From the NCBI RefSeq assembly GCF_009765355.1, contig NZ_VTHK01000018.1, positions 1-64,000 on the forward strand: a DNA stretch of 64,000 bases. Reading direction: 5' to 3'. The position numbers and the translations under genes were made by a program. Position 1 is the first letter of the stretch, and the number at the start of each line of letters is the position of its first letter. The notes below the pieces were generated by a model that did no database searches, had not been told where the DNA came from, and saw nothing but the letters and a program-made list of their open reading frames with translations. This DNA comes from Amycolatopsis anabasis. GTDB taxonomy: Bacteria > Actinomycetota > Actinomycetes > Mycobacteriales > Pseudonocardiaceae. This document shows, one piece after another, positions 33,164 through 42,020 of this stretch.

Positions 33164-33688
33164 TCAGTCCGGAATGGGCTGGATCCCCTTCGCGTGCCGC
33201 TGGGCGAGCTTGCGGTAGATCTCCGCGTTGTGCTCGACCCAGAGCCGCGCCGAATCGGTCAGTTCCACGTGCTTCTTCGCCGGGCTGCCCATCGCGATCA
33301 TCTCGGGCGGCACCACCATGTTCGGGGTGACCGTGGCCCCGGCCGCGACCAGCGCCCGCGTGCCGATCTCCGCCTTGTCCAGGACGGTCGACCCGTTGCC
33401 GATCAGCGCCTGTTCGCCGATCGTGCAGTCGTGCACCAGGCACTGATGCCCGACCGTCGCGTTCTTCCCCACCACGGTCTCCCCGTCGTTGACGTGGATC
33501 ACCGAGTTGTCCTGGACGTTGGCGCCCTCCCGGATCACGATCCGGCCGAAGTCGGCGCGCAGCACCACGCCGTACCAGACCGAGGCGTCCTTCTCGACGA
33601 CGACGTCGCCGATCAGCGTGGCGGTCGGGGCGATCCAGGCATCCGGGTGGACGGTGGGGCTCACGCCCTCGAACGAAAACATCGGCAT
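33164..33688 (-). CDS. Gamma-class carbonic anhydrase family protein
   Basis: This 174-residue left-handed beta-helix protein of hexapeptide repeats has SVWYGVVLRADFGRIVIREGANVQDNSVIHV with a zinc-site His, then TVGHQCLVHDCTIGEQALIGNG with the other two histidines (GHQCLVHD). Family members bind zinc or iron and some hydrate CO2; actual activity varies. The ATG at 33688 (MPMFSFEG) appears leaderless, 6 bp after a TACAGT box. It runs toward the L11-like promoter. Confidence 0.88.
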   Translation of the reverse strand: MPMFSFEGVSPTVHPDAWIAPTATLIGDVVVEKDASVWYGVVLRADFGRIVIREGANVQDNSVIHVNDGETVVGKNATVGHQCLVHDCTIGEQALIGNGSTVLDKAEIGTRALVAAGATVTPNMVVPPEMIAMGSPAKKHVELTDSARLWVEHNAEIYRKLAQRHAKGIQPIPD

Positions 33689-33694
33689 GCGATC

Positions 33695-33700
33695 ACTGTA
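33695..33700 (-). promoter_or_regulatory. Putative -10 (TACAGT) of the leaderless carbonic anhydrase gene
   Basis: A TANNNT hexamer ends 6 bp before the ATG and no Shine-Dalgarno is present. No -35 is clear. Confidence 0.4.
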
Positions 33701-33769
33701 AGGCGCGGTCACCCGGCAACGGACGACGTGCCCGCGCGGGGGCACGTCGTCCGTGCGACGGGAGCGCTC

Positions 33770-35020
33770 CTATCCGGCCGCGCCGATGATCAGGTCGACG
33801 GCCCGGTCGTTACGCGTGGTCTCCCGGCCGATCACCTCGTCGGGCGGGTAGAAACCGGGGTTCGAACCGCGCGGATACATCTCGAAGGTGTAGCTGAGAA
33901 TCTTGTGGTTGCCCCACATCCAGTCGTTGACGCTGCCATCGGTGATGTACAGATCGCTGGACTGCTCGGGCGTGTAGTTGTTCGTCGCCGCCATCTGCCG
34001 GCCAAGGTCCTGGAAACGCTTCGCCTCGGCGGCGGTCATCCCGGGTGCCGTGTCGTTGTAGGTGTAGCCGTACGGCCATAGCACCAACTCCGAGTACGTG
34101 TGGAAGTCGATGTGCGACTTGATCTGCTGCGCACCGCCGACCCGCCGGGAGTTGACCCAGTTCGAGACGGCCCTGGTCTCCGGCGCGGAGAAGGCGGACG
34201 GGCCGCGGTAGGTCTCGCTGCTCGGGCTGCCGCTCGAACCGCCGCAGCAACCCCACTGGAAGCCCCAGTTCCGGTTCGGGTCGGTCCCCTGGCCCTGCCG
34301 GTTCTTGCGCCACATGTGGTAGCGCCCGCCGGAGATGTCGTACTCCGAACCGTCCGGGTTCACGTTGGGGATCACCCAGATCTCGTGCGTGTCCACCATC
34401 TGCTTGATCGACGCGTTGTTCGCGTACCCGTCGGTGAAGCGGTTGACGATGCGCAGGCACATCTCGGTGGTCAGGTGTTCGCGGGCGTGCTGGTTGCAGG
34501 TGAACAGCACCTCGGGCTCGTTCTCGTCGGTGCCCGCGTTGTCGCTGATCTTCAGCAGGTTCAGCTCGCGGCCCTCGTAGGACTTGCCGACGCTGGACAG
34601 CGTCGCGAGCCCGGCGTGGTCGCTCACCGCCTTCTGCAGTTCGGCGGTCACCTCCGCGTAGGTGTGGTAGCCCTCGTCGCCGGCCGGGAAGTCCGCGGCC
34701 ACCGCGCCCGGCTGGTCGAGCGGGCGCTGGAAGGCGCCGCGGGATTCGACGGTGAACCCGAGCGAACGCAGGGTGGCGAGTTGCTGCGCGTTCGCGATCA
34801 CCACGGTCGAGGTGCCGGCTTCGAGCACGTCCACCCCGGTGTTGGCCACCTGGGTCCGCAACTGGGGCGAATTCGTGCCCAGCACCTCGTAGATGTTCTG
34901 CTGCGCCTGCGCGCCGGCGGGCTGCGCACCGGTCGCCGGAGCCGTCGTCATACCGGCCAGCAGGGCCAGGATCGAAACGGCGCCGCCGACGGCGAGCACC
35001 AACGAACGTCTCTTACGCAT
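33770..35020 (-). CDS. Secreted M14 zinc carboxypeptidase
   Basis: This 416-residue exported metallocarboxypeptidase has a signal peptide ([20 protein letters not shown]...ATGA, about 1-32) and a pro-region (about 33-110). The M14 domain has the zinc ligands in [12 protein letters not shown] (HxxE), [28 protein letters not shown] with the third ligand His, and the catalytic Glu in YTFEMYPRG. It resembles Streptomyces carboxypeptidase T-like enzymes that release C-terminal residues from peptides for nutrition. The ATG at 35020 has TAGGAGA upstream. It is transcribed toward the carbonic anhydrase. Confidence 0.94.
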   Translation of the reverse strand: MRKRRSLVLAVGGAVSILALLAGMTTAPATGAQPAGAQAQQNIYEVLGTNSPQLRTQVANTGVDVLEAGTSTVVIANAQQLATLRSLGFTVESRGAFQRPLDQPGAVAADFPAGDEGYHTYAEVTAELQKAVSDHAGLATLSSVGKSYEGRELNLLKISDNAGTDENEPEVLFTCNQHAREHLTTEMCLRIVNRFTDGYANNASIKQMVDTHEIWVIPNVNPDGSEYDISGGRYHMWRKNRQGQGTDPNRNWGFQWGCCGGSSGSPSSETYRGPSAFSAPETRAVSNWVNSRRVGGAQQIKSHIDFHTYSELVLWPYGYTYNDTAPGMTAAEAKRFQDLGRQMAATNNYTPEQSSDLYITDGSVNDWMWGNHKILSYTFEMYPRGSNPGFYPPDEVIGRETTRNDRAVDLIIGAAG

Positions 35021-35195
35021 CGTCTTCTCCTAGAGTCTGAACGCTGCCTCGAAGGCGCCTTGAGCAGGGACAAGTGCTTTGGCGCGAACGGACGGAGAGT
35101 TCACGGAGTTCGGTGATGCGTGGCCACGCGTACCCACTGTGCGGTGGGGCGGGCGGGGGAACAATCCGTAGCAGGTACTGATCTAAAGCGTCTTA

Positions 35196-35786
35196 CTACC
35201 CGTAATTCGCGAGACAGAGCGGCTCCATCTCGGCACGCAGTGTGGCGAACGGCCTAGGCCGGACCCGCTGCTGCACGACGGTGCCGAGTAAGTAGGACAG
35301 CAGCGCCCGGGCCCGCGCCCGCGGATCGTCGACGTCCAGCCCGGCGAGCAGTTCGGTGAGCAGGCCGGTGACCGAGCGCAGCATCGCGTCGATGGCCTGC
35401 GGGTGCTCGGCCCGGCCCGCCGCGACCCAGTACTCGAACCAGAGGAACGCGGCGTTCGACCGCTCGGCGAAGGTCTCCAGGTACGCCTTCAGCACCGCCC
35501 AGAGCCGCGCGTGCGGATCCTCGTGGCGGGCGGCGACCTCCCGCAGCGAAGCCAGGAACGCGTTGATGTGCCCGGCCATCGCGCGGTCGATGAGCACGTC
35601 GATGTCGGCGAAGTAGTAGTGGATGGCGCTCTTGGTGAGCGGCCCCTCGTCGGCGATGGCCCGCGCGGTGCAGCCCGCCAGCCCGTCCCGGGCCAGCACG
35701 CGCCGGGCCGCTTCGACGATCTGTTCCTGCTTCTGCAGCTGGTTGGGCGAGAACTGGCCTCGCCGCCCGGGCGGCTCGACGGGCAC
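35196..35786 (-). CDS. TetR/AcrR-family transcriptional regulator
   Basis: This 196-residue protein has an N-terminal TetR helix-turn-helix (IVEAARRVLARDGLAGCTARAIADEGPLTKSAIHYYFADIDVL, about 24-66), with the usual IHYYF recognition-helix end. A helical ligand-binding domain follows (about 75-190). GTG at 35786 has GAGGAG 6 nt upstream. A palindrome 45 bp upstream is the likely operator for autorepression. It could control the carboxypeptidase downstream or the GreA-like gene upstream, but nothing decides this. The ligand is unknown. Confidence 0.88.
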   Translation of the reverse strand: MPVEPPGRRGQFSPNQLQKQEQIVEAARRVLARDGLAGCTARAIADEGPLTKSAIHYYFADIDVLIDRAMAGHINAFLASLREVAARHEDPHARLWAVLKAYLETFAERSNAAFLWFEYWVAAGRAEHPQAIDAMLRSVTGLLTELLAGLDVDDPRARARALLSYLLGTVVQQRVRPRPFATLRAEMEPLCLANYG

Positions 35787-35830
35787 GGGGGCTCCTCTCC
35801 GGCGGTTTCAGGACGCTCAGCCTAACTCTC

Positions 35831-35844
35831 AGGACAAAAGTCCT
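35831..35844. promoter_or_regulatory. Palindrome AGGAC-AAAA-GTCCT, probable TetR operator
   Basis: A perfect 14-bp palindrome upstream of the TetR gene, 7 bp from a -10-like TAGGCT (minus strand, 35824-35819). Its position would let the regulator block its own promoter. Confidence 0.55.
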
Positions 35845-35965
35845 ATCGGGTGCCCGGTTCCGGACTCCGTAGGGCTGATGCAACAAATTCGCGGGAAATG
35901 AGTGGTGACACACGACGACTGGCGGCGGGGTTGCCGACGGCGGACAATTTCCGTCGGGAGGCTCA

Positions 35966-36427
35966 ATGGAATCCACCGAACGTGCCCCGCTGAGCGCCGA
36001 CGCGCGGCGGCAACTGGAGACCGAACTCGCCCAGCTGCGCCAGCAGCGGGCGGCGACCGCGCCCGGGCTCGGTGAGCTCGGCGGCCCCGGGGACAGCGCG
36101 GACCAGGCCGACGTTCTCGAACGCGCGGAGGTCGCCGCCTGGCTCGACCGGCGGATCGCCGAAGTCACCGACATCCTCGCCCGGGGCTACCCGGTGGAGT
36201 CGGGTTTCGCCGACGGCACCAAGATCACCCTCCGCTTCGACGACGGTTCCGAGGACACCCTGCGGATCGTCGCCGTCGCCGGGGGCGAGGGCGGCGGTTC
36301 CTCGGTGACCGCGGACAGCCCGCTCGGCCAAGCACTGCAAGGCCACAAGGCGGGCGACACGATCACCTACCGCACCCCCGGCGGCCAGCTCTCCGCCACC
36401 GTGGTCTCGATCAAACCCCCGAAGTAG
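35966..36427 (+). CDS. GreA/GreB-family elongation-factor-like protein
   Basis: This 153-residue protein shows the Gre layout: an N-terminal antiparallel coiled coil (about 8-75; RRQLETELAQLRQQRAA...LDRRIAEVTDIL) and a C-terminal FKBP-like domain ending in SPLGQALQGHKAGDTITYRTPGG, the Gre signature that contacts RNA polymerase. Proteins of this type rescue or modulate paused RNA polymerase. The coiled-coil tip lacks the paired acidic residues of classic GreA, reading GELGGPGDSADQAD, so cleavage stimulation is uncertain. The ATG at 35966 has GGGAGG 5 nt upstream. Confidence 0.83.
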   Translation: MESTERAPLSADARRQLETELAQLRQQRAATAPGLGELGGPGDSADQADVLERAEVAAWLDRRIAEVTDILARGYPVESGFADGTKITLRFDDGSEDTLRIVAVAGGEGGGSSVTADSPLGQALQGHKAGDTITYRTPGGQLSATVVSIKPPK

Positions 36428-36439
36428 ACCTCGCAACGC

Positions 36440-36473
36440 AAGGGCTCCACACCGACACGGTTGTGGAGCCCTT
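36440..36473 (+). terminator. Terminator of the GreA-like gene
   Basis: A perfect 12-bp stem AAGGGCTCCACA/TGTGGAGCCCTT with a 10-nt loop starts 13 bp after the stop codon and is followed by TTCG. Confidence 0.85.
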
Positions 36474-36490
36474 TCGCGAGTATCGAACCG

Positions 36491-36570
36491 GCGCTGGTCG
36501 CAGACCGAATGACCAGCGCCCGCCACGGTGCGGAGCTCGCACCGTGGGGGTGTGGGGGGTCGCCCCCCAC
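36491..36570 (-). terminator. Three consecutive hairpins beyond tRNA-Thr
   Basis: Stem 1 is GCGCTGGTC/GACCAGCGC (36491-36519), stem 2 is CCACGGTGCG/CGCACCGTGG (36523-36547) and stem 3 is GTGGGGGG/CCCCCCAC (36552-36570). They lie 53-132 bp downstream of the tRNA gene and face the GreA-like terminator. They form a strong multi-hairpin stop or a structured tRNA trailer. Confidence 0.7.
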
Positions 36571-36622
36571 AACGAACAAGCCCGGGGAAGGTGGCCGATT
36601 GGCCACCGACCGTCCGGAAGCG

Positions 36623-36696
36623 AGCCGCCTGCGGGAATCGAACCCGCGACCTATTCATTACGAGTGAATCGCTCTGGCCGACTGAGCTAAGGCGGC
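36623..36696 (-). tRNA. tRNA-Thr (anticodon CGT)
   Basis: A complete cloverleaf can be drawn on the minus strand: acceptor GCCGCCT/AGGCGGC, D-arm GCTC...GAGC, anticodon stem ATTCA/TGAAT with loop CTCGTAA (anticodon CGT, reading ACG), and T-arm GCGGG-TTCGATT-CCCGC. The discriminator is T and CCA is not encoded. There is no integrase nearby. Confidence 0.95.
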
Positions 36697-36836
36697 ATGG
36701 CCGGGGTGTGCCCCATCCAGTGGTTGTCAGTGTAGCGGGCGCGGTGCGCGTCACTAACGGCCCCCGTCCTCGTTAGGCTCCTATGACGTCGGTCTCACCG
36801 GTGCTGACCGACCTTGTGCCCAGGAGGACTCTCCCT

Positions 36837-38522
36837 ATGCGCGGACGCCTGCCCCGCACGCTGGTTGTTCCGGTGGCCGCGGCCGTACTCGCTTTCTCGG
36901 CCGCCCCGGCGCTGGCCCAGACCACGATTCCCACCACGCCGATCCCGCAACCGGCGAACCCCGGTCAGGCGCCCATCTCGTCACCCTCGCAGCCGCAGCC
37001 GCTCGGCCACGCGGTCGGCGACGCGGGCACGGCCCTGGGCATGCTGCGGTTGCTGCCCAACGCGGTGCCGACGAACGCGATCCTGCCCGGGATCGGCGAC
37101 CAGCTGCCGAAGCAGGCGGCGTTCGAGGGCGGCCTGGGGCTGTCCAGCGCGCAGGCGAACTCCGAGGCCTACCTCAGCTACGAGCGCGCGATCGCGCAGG
37201 CTTCGCCGTGGGGCGTCTCGGTCGCCGGCAACAGCCCGCAGCTCCCGGGCAGCCTGGCGCAGACCGCGCTGCCGGACAACCCGCAGCCGGTCACCGGCGG
37301 GCTGAACTTCCCGCCGAACCCGCTGATCAACCTGAACCTGCTCAACGGCAGCGCGCACGCGCGGTGGAGCCCGACGCTCGGGCCGTGCGTGGGCACGATC
37401 TCCGACGCGAACACCTCGCTGGCCAGCCTGTCGCTGCTGAACGTGATCCCGTCGCTGCCCAACTTCAACCTCGACCAGCTCAACGTCGGCGCTGCCAAAC
37501 CGGGCGCGAAACTCCCCGAGGGCTTCAACCCGGCGCAGGGCCTGCAGGCCCTCGGCGGCCTGCTCTCCGGCGGCGGCCAGACCAAGGCCGACGGCACGAA
37601 CTCGGTGCTGAGCGTGCCGAACCTGCTGTCTTCCCGGTCGGCGGTCCGTCTCGTGGACCTGCCGGACTCGAAGAACAAGGCCGTGGAGTCCACCTCCACC
37701 ATGCAGGCGGGCCAGATCGACATCCTCAAGGGAACGCCCCTCGAGCTGACCCTCAAGGTCGCCAGCCAGCCGACCCTGCGCGTGACCTCCACCGGCAAGA
37801 AGGAGACCTCGAAGGTCTCCTACACCGCCCCGGTGATCACCGTCGAACGCCAGGGCAAGGTGCTGTACACCCTGGACGCCGCGCATCCGACCAAGGACAT
37901 CCCGATCGGGCTCCCGTTGGAGGGCCTGACCAACGCGCTCGGCGCGGGCGCGGAGAAGCTCGCGAACGTGCCGGTCGTGGGCGGCCTGGTCTCCATGCTC
38001 AGCGGCGCGACCAAACCGCTCACCGAGCCCGCCAAGGGTTTCGTGCTCGATCTCGGGGTGCTGAAGCTGAGCATCGCCGGCCTGGACCAGAAGGGCCAGG
38101 ACATGACCGACCCGTTCAAGGGCTACCAGCTCGGCGCGTCGGCCCGGATGCTCGACCTGCAGGTGCTGCCGACCAAGGCGCTCAAGGACGTCCTGCCCGC
38201 CGACGCGGCGAAGTCGCTGCCGTCGTCGCTCGCGCAGATCTCGCTCGGCGAGCAGATCGCGCGGGCCTACGCGCCCGAAGGCGGCGTGCAGTGCGGCACC
38301 ACGGCCCCGCCCGCTCCGGGTGGCGGCGAGCAGCCGAAGGGCAACGTCCCGGCGAAACTGGCGCAGACCAGCGCCGCGTACTCGGCGGTCCCGATGTTCT
38401 GGACCGGCACCGCGCTGCTGCTCGCCGGGGTCGTCCTGGTCGCCGCGATGCCGCTGCACCGCCGCCGCGCCACCGCGACCGCCCAGCCCCCGTTCAAACC
38501 CTCCCCCCGCCCCCGCGACTGA
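36837..38522 (+). CDS. Secreted, C-terminally membrane-anchored surface protein of unknown function
   Basis: This 561-residue protein has a clear signal peptide (RTLVVPVAAAVLAFSAAPALA, cleaved about residue 28). Next come a Pro/Gln-rich linker, a large extracellular region with two cysteines and beta-rich stretches (LELTLKVASQPTLRVTSTG), and a C-terminal membrane helix (MFWTGTALLLAGVVLVAAMPL) followed by RRR. There is no LPXTG. I recognise no domain. The ATG at 36837 has GGAGG 9 nt upstream and starts the signal peptide directly; the ATG at 36783 would add 18 residues before it. Confidence 0.75.
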   Translation: MRGRLPRTLVVPVAAAVLAFSAAPALAQTTIPTTPIPQPANPGQAPISSPSQPQPLGHAVGDAGTALGMLRLLPNAVPTNAILPGIGDQLPKQAAFEGGLGLSSAQANSEAYLSYERAIAQASPWGVSVAGNSPQLPGSLAQTALPDNPQPVTGGLNFPPNPLINLNLLNGSAHARWSPTLGPCVGTISDANTSLASLSLLNVIPSLPNFNLDQLNVGAAKPGAKLPEGFNPAQGLQALGGLLSGGGQTKADGTNSVLSVPNLLSSRSAVRLVDLPDSKNKAVESTSTMQAGQIDILKGTPLELTLKVASQPTLRVTSTGKKETSKVSYTAPVITVERQGKVLYTLDAAHPTKDIPIGLPLEGLTNALGAGAEKLANVPVVGGLVSMLSGATKPLTEPAKGFVLDLGVLKLSIAGLDQKGQDMTDPFKGYQLGASARMLDLQVLPTKALKDVLPADAAKSLPSSLAQISLGEQIARAYAPEGGVQCGTTAPPAPGGGEQPKGNVPAKLAQTSAAYSAVPMFWTGTALLLAGVVLVAAMPLHRRRATATAQPPFKPSPRPRD

Positions 38523-38537
38523 CGGGTTCCCCCTTCC

Positions 38538-38586
38538 ATGAGGGGACCCCTCCAGACAGAATTTGTCCGGAGGGGTCCCCTCATGA
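38538..38586. repeat. Palindromic repeat A, copy 2 (bidirectional terminator)
   Basis: A 22-bp stem (one G-T pair) begins CATGAGGGGACCCCTCC and closes on loop GAATT. It is nearly identical to the copy at 28887-28937 and, like it, lies between convergent genes. Confidence 0.8.
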
Positions 38587-38605
38587 CACTTCGGGGCAGG
38601 TGGGG

Positions 38606-39808
38606 CTACCCGTGGCGCAGGGTGGTGACCATGGCTTCCACGGCGATGCGGGGCTTCACGTTCAACGTGATCGCCTCGCGGCAGGCGAGGACGGCTTCCA
38701 GGCGGCGCAGGGTGGATTCCGGGGTCCACTGGGCCGCCGCAGCGGAGATCTGCTGCGCCTGGTCCGGGTGGTTGAGGACCGTGTTCGCACCGCTGCCGGC
38801 GACCAGCACGTCCCGGTAGAACCCGGCGAGGTCGACCAGCGCCAGGTCGAGCGTGTCCCGCTGGGTCCGGGTGGCGCGTGACTTCTGCCGCTTCTCCAGC
38901 TGCTTCACCGCGGCTTCCGCGGCGCGTTTCGCCGAGGCGACGCCCTTGCCGGTGCCGTCGCCGCCCATCGCGGTGCGGAGCTCGGACTTCTCGGTTTCGT
39001 CGCGGGCCTTGCTCTCCTCGCTCGCGTCCTCTTCGGCGGCCTTGATCAGTTCGTCGGCGCACGCGAACACGTCACCGGGGCGGCGCAGGCCGAGCGGGAT
39101 CCGGAGCACGGCGGCGCGGCGGTTGCGCGAGTTCTCGTCCATCGCCAGGCGGCGGGCGCGGCCCACATGGCCACCGCACACCGAGGCCGCCCATTCGGCG
39201 AGTTCGGGGTCGACGCCGTCGCGGTCGGTCAGCACCCGCGCGATCGCCTCCGGGGGCGGGGTCCGCAGGGTCACCAGGCGGCAGCGGGACCGGATGGTGA
39301 CGGAGACGTCCTCGGGGTGGTCCGACGGCGCGCAGAGCAGGAACACCGTGCGTTCCGGCGGTTCTTCGACCGCCTTGAGCAGGGCGTTCGAGGCGCCTTC
39401 GGTGAGGCGGTCGGCGTCCTCGATGATCACGACCTGCCATTCGCCGGTGGTCGGGCGGCGGGCGGCCGCCTGCACCAGCGCGCGCATCTCGGCGACCGAG
39501 ATCGACAGCCCTTCGGGCACCACGAGCCGCACGTCGGCATGGGTCCCGGCGAGCGCGGTGCGGCAGCCGGTGCACTCCCCGCAACCGGTGCCGTCGACGC
39601 ACTGCAGGGCCGCGGCGAACGTGCGCGCGGCGACCGAACGGCCGGAGCCCGGCGGCCCGGTGAGCAGCCACGCGTGGGTCATCCCGCCATTGCCCGCGGG
39701 CTCCCCGGCGACGATCCGCGCGGCCGAGTTCGCCGCCGCGGAAAGCGTTTCGACGGCCGGTTCCTGGCCCACCAGTTGCTTCCAGACACCGGTCAGAGCG
39801 TCGGTCAC
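38606..39808 (-). CDS. holB: DNA polymerase III subunit delta' (clamp-loader)
   Basis: HolB is part of the clamp loader that puts the beta clamp on DNA. The 400-residue protein has an AAA+ fold with Walker A-like LLTGPPGSGRSVAA (the usual Lys replaced by Arg, common in delta'), a zinc module CVDGTGCGECTGCRTAL, WQVVIIEDADRLTEGASNALLK and the SRC motif IRSRCRLVTLR. GTG at 39808 overlaps the upstream tmk-fusion stop as GTGA. The frame stays open far upstream, but that part is out-of-frame tmk DNA. The tmk-holB pair is widespread. Confidence 0.93.
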   Translation of the reverse strand: MTDALTGVWKQLVGQEPAVETLSAAANSAARIVAGEPAGNGGMTHAWLLTGPPGSGRSVAARTFAAALQCVDGTGCGECTGCRTALAGTHADVRLVVPEGLSISVAEMRALVQAAARRPTTGEWQVVIIEDADRLTEGASNALLKAVEEPPERTVFLLCAPSDHPEDVSVTIRSRCRLVTLRTPPPEAIARVLTDRDGVDPELAEWAASVCGGHVGRARRLAMDENSRNRRAAVLRIPLGLRRPGDVFACADELIKAAEEDASEESKARDETEKSELRTAMGGDGTGKGVASAKRAAEAAVKQLEKRQKSRATRTQRDTLDLALVDLAGFYRDVLVAGSGANTVLNHPDQAQQISAAAAQWTPESTLRRLEAVLACREAITLNVKPRIAVEAMVTTLRHG

Positions 39809-41892
39809 CGCGCCTCCACCGCTTCGGCCGGGGCGAGCCCGGCCAGCCTGCCGACCAGGACCGCCCGCACCGCGGTCCGCACCCGTTCGCCGACCTCGTC
39901 CTCTTCGCCGTCGCCGTCCACCACGACGTACCGGTCCGGATCGGCGGCGGCCATCTCGGCGAGCAGGTGCTGCACCCGCCACTGCTGCTCGACCGAAGCC
40001 TTGCCGCGGCCGCCGTTCGTCCCGGGATCGGCGTCCAGCAGCACGGTGATGTCCGGGCGCAGGCGGCCGGTGGCCCAGTCGGCGAGCCCCTCGAGCTCCT
40101 CGGCGTCCAGCCCGGCGACCGCGGACAGGTGCGCCAGCGGCGAGTCCACGAACCGTTCCATCACCACGATCGACCCGGAGTCCAGCGCGGGCTGCACGTC
40201 GCGTTCCACGATGTCCGCCCGCACCGCCGCGGCGGCGAGCGCCTGCGCCCGCGCGCCGGACAGGGAAGCGCCGGAGACCAGGGTGGCCAGGCGCTTGTCG
40301 TCCAGGGCCGGATCCGCGGCGAGCACGACCTTGCGGGTGCCCTGGCTCAGCCATTCCGCGAGCCGGGCCGCCTGGCTGGCCGTGTCGGTCACCGTGGTGC
40401 CCTCGACCGCGATGAGCAGCCCGTTCACCCGCCGCGGGCGGCGGCGCAGCGCGTTGCGCAGGTCCGCCATGATCGTCTCGCTGCGGCGCGAATCCATCTG
40501 CCGGTAGGCGAACACGCCGACCAGCGCGGCGAGCACCCCGCCGCCGAGCATCACCGGGCGGGTCCCGTCGATGATGATCGGGTTGCCCCAGACGTCGATC
40601 GTGCGCGGGCGCGTCAACCCGATCAGCAGCGGCGCCACGGCGACCGAGCCGCCGAGCACGATCTTCATCATCGACTGGTAGATCGCGTTGATCCGGCCGC
40701 GGATGGAGTCCTCGACCTGCGAGCCGATGATCGTGATGCCGGTCAGGAACGCGGCCCCGGCGCACGCGCCGACCACCGCGACCGCGATCAGCGAAACCGC
40801 CAGGTGCGGGGACATCGCGACGATGATCAGCGCCAGCCCGGCGAACACGATCGCGACGCCGAACAACCGGTCGTGCGGCAGCCGCCGGGCCAGCTTGGGC
40901 GCCCCGGCCATCCCGGCGACCGCGCCGAGGAAGACCGCGATGAACAGCAGGCTGAACGCGGAGTCGCCGCCGAGCAGGCTGGACGCGTACGGCTTCGCGG
41001 AACCGACCACGGCCCCGCCCGCGGCGAACGCGCCGGCCATCCCGATCAGCAGCCCGCGCACCAGCGGCGTGGTGCGGATGAACCGCATCCCGTCGCGCAT
41101 CATGGCGAAGAGCCCGGGAGCGGGCTCCTCGGGCGGTTCGGTCTTCTCCTGCTTGGTCCGCACCGGCGCGTGCGCGTCGCGCAGCGAGAGTTCCGGGATC
41201 CGGGTCGCGATGATCAGCGCGCTGGCCAGGTACAGCAGGCCGTTCACCGCGACGATGATCTGCGCGAAACCGAGGCGGCCGAAGATGTCCGGCGGCACGT
41301 GCAGCGCCGGCCCGATCCCGGTGATCACCGCGTACAGCCCGGCGCCGGTCAGCACCGCCAGGCCGTAGGTCATCACCAGGCCGAGCTGGTTGGCGGTCTC
41401 CACCTGGTCCGGGCGGCGCAGCAGGTTCGGCACCGCCGCGTCCTTGGCCGGGATCCAGATGATCGCGCAGAAGCTGACCAGGAAGTACCCGATGAACAAC
41501 CACAGCGAGGAGCCGACGATCGCGATCGACAGCAGCAGCACGCAGCGCAGCAGGTCGCAGACGATCATCACCTTGCGCCGGTCGAAGCGGTCGGCGATCA
41601 GCCCGCCGAGCGGCGCGAACAGCAGCCCGGGCAGCACCATGGTGAGGATGACCCCGGTGAACGCGAAGTTCTGCGCGGTGTAGTTGTCGGTCATCTTGGT
41701 GACCAGACCGGCGAGGCCGAGCAGGCTCAGCCAGTCGGCGGTGCTGCACAGGTAGGTGACACCCCAGAGTCTGCGGAAGGGCTTGATCGCCAGCACGCGC
41801 CGCACGCGGTAGATCGTGGACGCGTCGGAGCGCGCCGACGCTGGTGCCTCGGCGCTGGCTACCTGCCGCACGCTCTCGCTGATCAGGCCCAC
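39805..41892 (-). CDS. MFS transporter fused to a degenerate thymidylate kinase domain
   Basis: This 695-residue fusion has 12 hydrophobic helices (about 45-470) with MFS motif GGLIADRFDRRKVMIVCDLL. A C-terminal thymidylate-kinase-like domain (about 490-690) contains VVMERFVDSPLAHLSAVAGL (the DR/Y-loop region) and RPDITVLLDADPG. The P-loop is destroyed: the EGxDGAGKSTQ motif of Tmk reads EGTTVTDTASQ, with no Gly-Lys-Ser/Thr. Catalysis as dTMP kinase is therefore unlikely, and a second tmk should exist elsewhere. GTG at 41892 has GGGAG upstream. It is coupled to holB by a 4-nt overlap. Confidence 0.9.
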   Translation of the reverse strand: MGLISESVRQVASAEAPASARSDASTIYRVRRVLAIKPFRRLWGVTYLCSTADWLSLLGLAGLVTKMTDNYTAQNFAFTGVILTMVLPGLLFAPLGGLIADRFDRRKVMIVCDLLRCVLLLSIAIVGSSLWLFIGYFLVSFCAIIWIPAKDAAVPNLLRRPDQVETANQLGLVMTYGLAVLTGAGLYAVITGIGPALHVPPDIFGRLGFAQIIVAVNGLLYLASALIIATRIPELSLRDAHAPVRTKQEKTEPPEEPAPGLFAMMRDGMRFIRTTPLVRGLLIGMAGAFAAGGAVVGSAKPYASSLLGGDSAFSLLFIAVFLGAVAGMAGAPKLARRLPHDRLFGVAIVFAGLALIIVAMSPHLAVSLIAVAVVGACAGAAFLTGITIIGSQVEDSIRGRINAIYQSMMKIVLGGSVAVAPLLIGLTRPRTIDVWGNPIIIDGTRPVMLGGGVLAALVGVFAYRQMDSRRSETIMADLRNALRRRPRRVNGLLIAVEGTTVTDTASQAARLAEWLSQGTRKVVLAADPALDDKRLATLVSGASLSGARAQALAAAAVRADIVERDVQPALDSGSIVVMERFVDSPLAHLSAVAGLDAEELEGLADWATGRLRPDITVLLDADPGTNGGRGKASVEQQWRVQHLLAEMAAADPDRYVVVDGDGEEDEVGERVRTAVRAVLVGRLAGLAPAEAVEAR

Positions 41893-42020
41893 CCCTCTAG
41901 CTCCCGCGAAGCCGGTGCGGACCCTGGCGCGGATCCCCCGACCGTGTGGCCAGGGTATCTCTGTCCGCTCACGCGCACCGGGCCTGGGGCGTAGATCAGG
42001 GACGACCTGGGGGAAGTCCC

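Noticed and set aside
36623-36696. tRNA-Thr as attachment site of an integrated element
   Set aside because: No integrase, no direct repeat of the tRNA 3' end in the flanks and no change in gene character on either side.
38606-41749. Possible giant 1047-residue HolB protein
   Set aside because: The upstream two thirds is the tmk-fusion gene in the wrong frame; HolB similarity starts at the GTG at 39808.
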